From: JAAYAY01 sp964429355
Lineage (GTDB): Bacteria > Planctomycetota > Planctomycetia > Pirellulales > Thermoguttaceae
Reading direction: 5' to 3'
Assembly: GCA_964429355.1 (NCBI GenBank)
Contig: CAYSCH010000442.1
Location: 1 to 7,348, forward strand
DNA: 7,348 nucleotides
Below, piece after piece: positions 6,279 to 7,348 of the stretch (position 1 is the stretch's first letter; each line of letters starts with the position of its first letter). A model generated the notes under the pieces. The model was not told where the DNA came from, searched no databases, and worked only from the letters and a program-made list of their open reading frames with translations. A program made the position numbers and the translations under genes.

Positions 6279-7348
6279 TTAGTCCCAGTCTCCCGAAGTC
6301 TTCAAAACGAAGTCGATATTGTTGGTCGCCGCTTTGGTATCGGTCCCTCCGGAATCGGCGATGGCCTCGATCGAGGAAAAATCGCGAAGCTCCCATACGA
6401 ACTCGTCGTTGGTGAGGGTAAGCGAATTCAACTGCCCGGCGAGCAGGTCATCGAGGGCGGAGTCGTGAAGCACCGCGGTGTCGTCTCCTCCCCCGGACAA
6501 CACCAGGATCTGGCTCACGGAGCTGGCTAGATAGACGGTGTTCCAGTCGCCGAGACTCACATGGTAGCCGCCGGAATCGGAGTACATCTCGAACGCCTCG
6601 TCGAGGCTCGTACCCGTGATCGTGACCAGGCTGCCTCGCCGCGCGATCCGGACCACTTCCCCGAGCCGGATCGAGGCAGCAAGGTCGGCGTTTCCCGCCC
6701 GCTCTTCCGCCTTGGCCATCTGCTCCCGAAGGCCCACGGTCCAGCCGTAGGTCGTGGAACTGGTGCGGATCGTCGATCCGAGGAAGCTGCCAATCGAGAT
6801 GGAAGTGGGCCGAAGCCAGCCGGTGTAGATCGAGTTCGCCTCAGCCTGGTCGTTCGCCCCGAGCGTGACCGTCGTCGTCAGGCCGCTTCCCGCGAAACAC
6901 GCGGCCGGCTGTCGCACGACGATCTGGTAATCGCCGGCTCGCAGGCCCTCGATATTGTACCGGCCATGGTCGTCGGTAATCGTGTTGATCTCAACCGCGC
7001 CGCGCAAATCCGTATCGTCGATCGCGGTGAGGGTCACAAGGACGCCGGGCAACGGCAACGCCGCGGGCTGGAATCGGCTGTCGGAATTCTTGGCGTACAC
7101 ATAGCCTGTCACGGCGGAGTTCATGCCGACGTCGATCTTGACGACGGCCTGGCGCTCTGACAAGGCGCCATCTTCGTCGCGAACGGTGTAGTCGAAGGTA
7201 ACCGTACCGGAATAGCCTTCCGGGCCGACATACACGAATGACCCGTCAGGATTCTGCTCCGTCAAGCTTCCAATACTCGGCGATCCCCAAGAGTCGACCA
7301 CAATCAGGTCATCCCCTGGATCGGAATCGTTGGCCAGCACGCCTCGGG
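6279..7348 (-). CDS. C-terminal part of a large modular extracellular protein (cadherin-like, Cna-B/SdrD-like, beta-repeat domains)
   Basis: The minus-strand frame is open from the window edge to TAA at 6281-6279, about 356 residues; the start is outside. Counting V of 'VLANDSDPGD' (codon 7340-7338) as 1: residues 1-70 form a cadherin-like or bacterial Ig-like domain with the typical VLANDSDP opening and the closing motif GTVTFDYTVRDEDGALSE; residues 76-145 form a Cna-B/SdrD-like or carboxypeptidase-regulatory-like beta domain (PGVLVTLTAIDD, then TDDHGRYNIEGLRAGDYQIVV); 200-235 is a more helical, charged stretch (LREQMAKAEERAG); 275-350 has GGGDDTAVLHDSALDD and SIEAIADSGGTDTKA, like beta-repeat tails of giant planctomycete proteins. 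Such proteins are exported and act at the surface in adhesion or matrix building. The GTG at 7340 is not taken as the start, because the domain is cut mid-way and RG precedes it in frame. Confidence 0.88.
   Translation of the reverse strand, partial: RGVLANDSDPGDDLIVVDSWGSPSIGSLTEQNPDGSFVYVGPEGYSGTVTFDYTVRDEDGALSERQAVVKIDVGMNSAVTGYVYAKNSDSRFQPAALPLPGVLVTLTAIDDTDLRGAVEINTITDDHGRYNIEGLRAGDYQIVVRQPAACFAGSGLTTTVTLGANDQAEANSIYTGWLRPTSISIGSFLGSTIRTSSTTYGWTVGLREQMAKAEERAGNADLAASIRLGEVVRIARRGSLVTITGTSLDEAFEMYSDSGGYHVSLGDWNTVYLASSVSQILVLSGGGDDTAVLHDSALDDLLAGQLNSLTLTNDEFVWELRDFSSIEAIADSGGTDTKAATNNIDFVLKTSGDWD

Noticed and set aside
6287..6294. Third copy of AGTCTCCC after the two in the tandem repeat
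   Set aside because: Only 8 bases match, it lies in coding sequence, and the spacing (60) breaks the 73-bp period.
6202..6396. 64-codon minus-strand frame ending within the tandem repeat
   Set aside because: It overlaps the end of the modular surface protein in another frame and derives its tail from the repeat itself; no domain or start signal.

Overview
The window looks like chromosomal DNA of a planctomycete (Pirellula/Blastopirellula-like lineage). This rests on a BBP7-type outer-membrane beta-barrel protein, a secreted heparinase II/III-type lyase with an inserted zinc-ribbon, GC-rich coding sequence, weak or absent Shine-Dalgarno sites before two genes, and a large mosaic surface protein with cadherin-like and Cna-B/SdrD-like domains. 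The placement comes from remembered family distribution, not from a database search.

Layout: (1) Positions 1-201 hold the last 66 codons of a plus-strand gene, perhaps a glycosidase-like C-terminal beta domain. (2) Positions 209-303 hold a 17-bp inverted repeat around a foldable 61-nt interior. (3) 304-643 has no gene I can support. (4) 644-1510 encodes a secreted calcineurin-like metallophosphoesterase. (5) 1679-3787 encodes a secreted heparinase II/III family polysaccharide lyase. (6) At 3784 a well-formed start (AGGA, 6-nt spacer, ATG overlapping the lyase TGA) opens a signal-peptide-like 13-codon reading frame that ends in TGA TAG, apparently the stump of a lost gene. (7) 3963-4250, minus strand, is a small DUF1330 protein. 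(8) 4251-4611 is a divergent intergenic region with small hairpins. (9) 4612-6132 encodes the BBP7 porin-like protein. (10) 6132-6278 is a two-copy 73-bp tandem repeat between two convergent genes. (11) 6279-7348, minus strand, is the C-terminal part of a large modular extracellular protein whose start lies beyond the window.

How the genes fit together: the first three plus-strand genes read like a small polysaccharide-processing locus. The lyase would cleave uronic-acid-containing glycans in the periplasm or outside the cell, and the phosphoesterase could remove phosphate (or another phosphoester) from the same or a related substrate. The stump at 3784 implies the locus once had at least one more translationally coupled secreted product. 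The right half encodes cell-surface proteins (barrel and modular adhesin-like protein) and has no visible functional link to the left half.

I found no clear defence system, mobile-element enzyme, CRISPR array, tRNA or rRNA. The most unusual signals are non-coding: the 209-303 inverted repeat, the severed gene at 3784, and the tandem hairpin repeat at 6132-6278.
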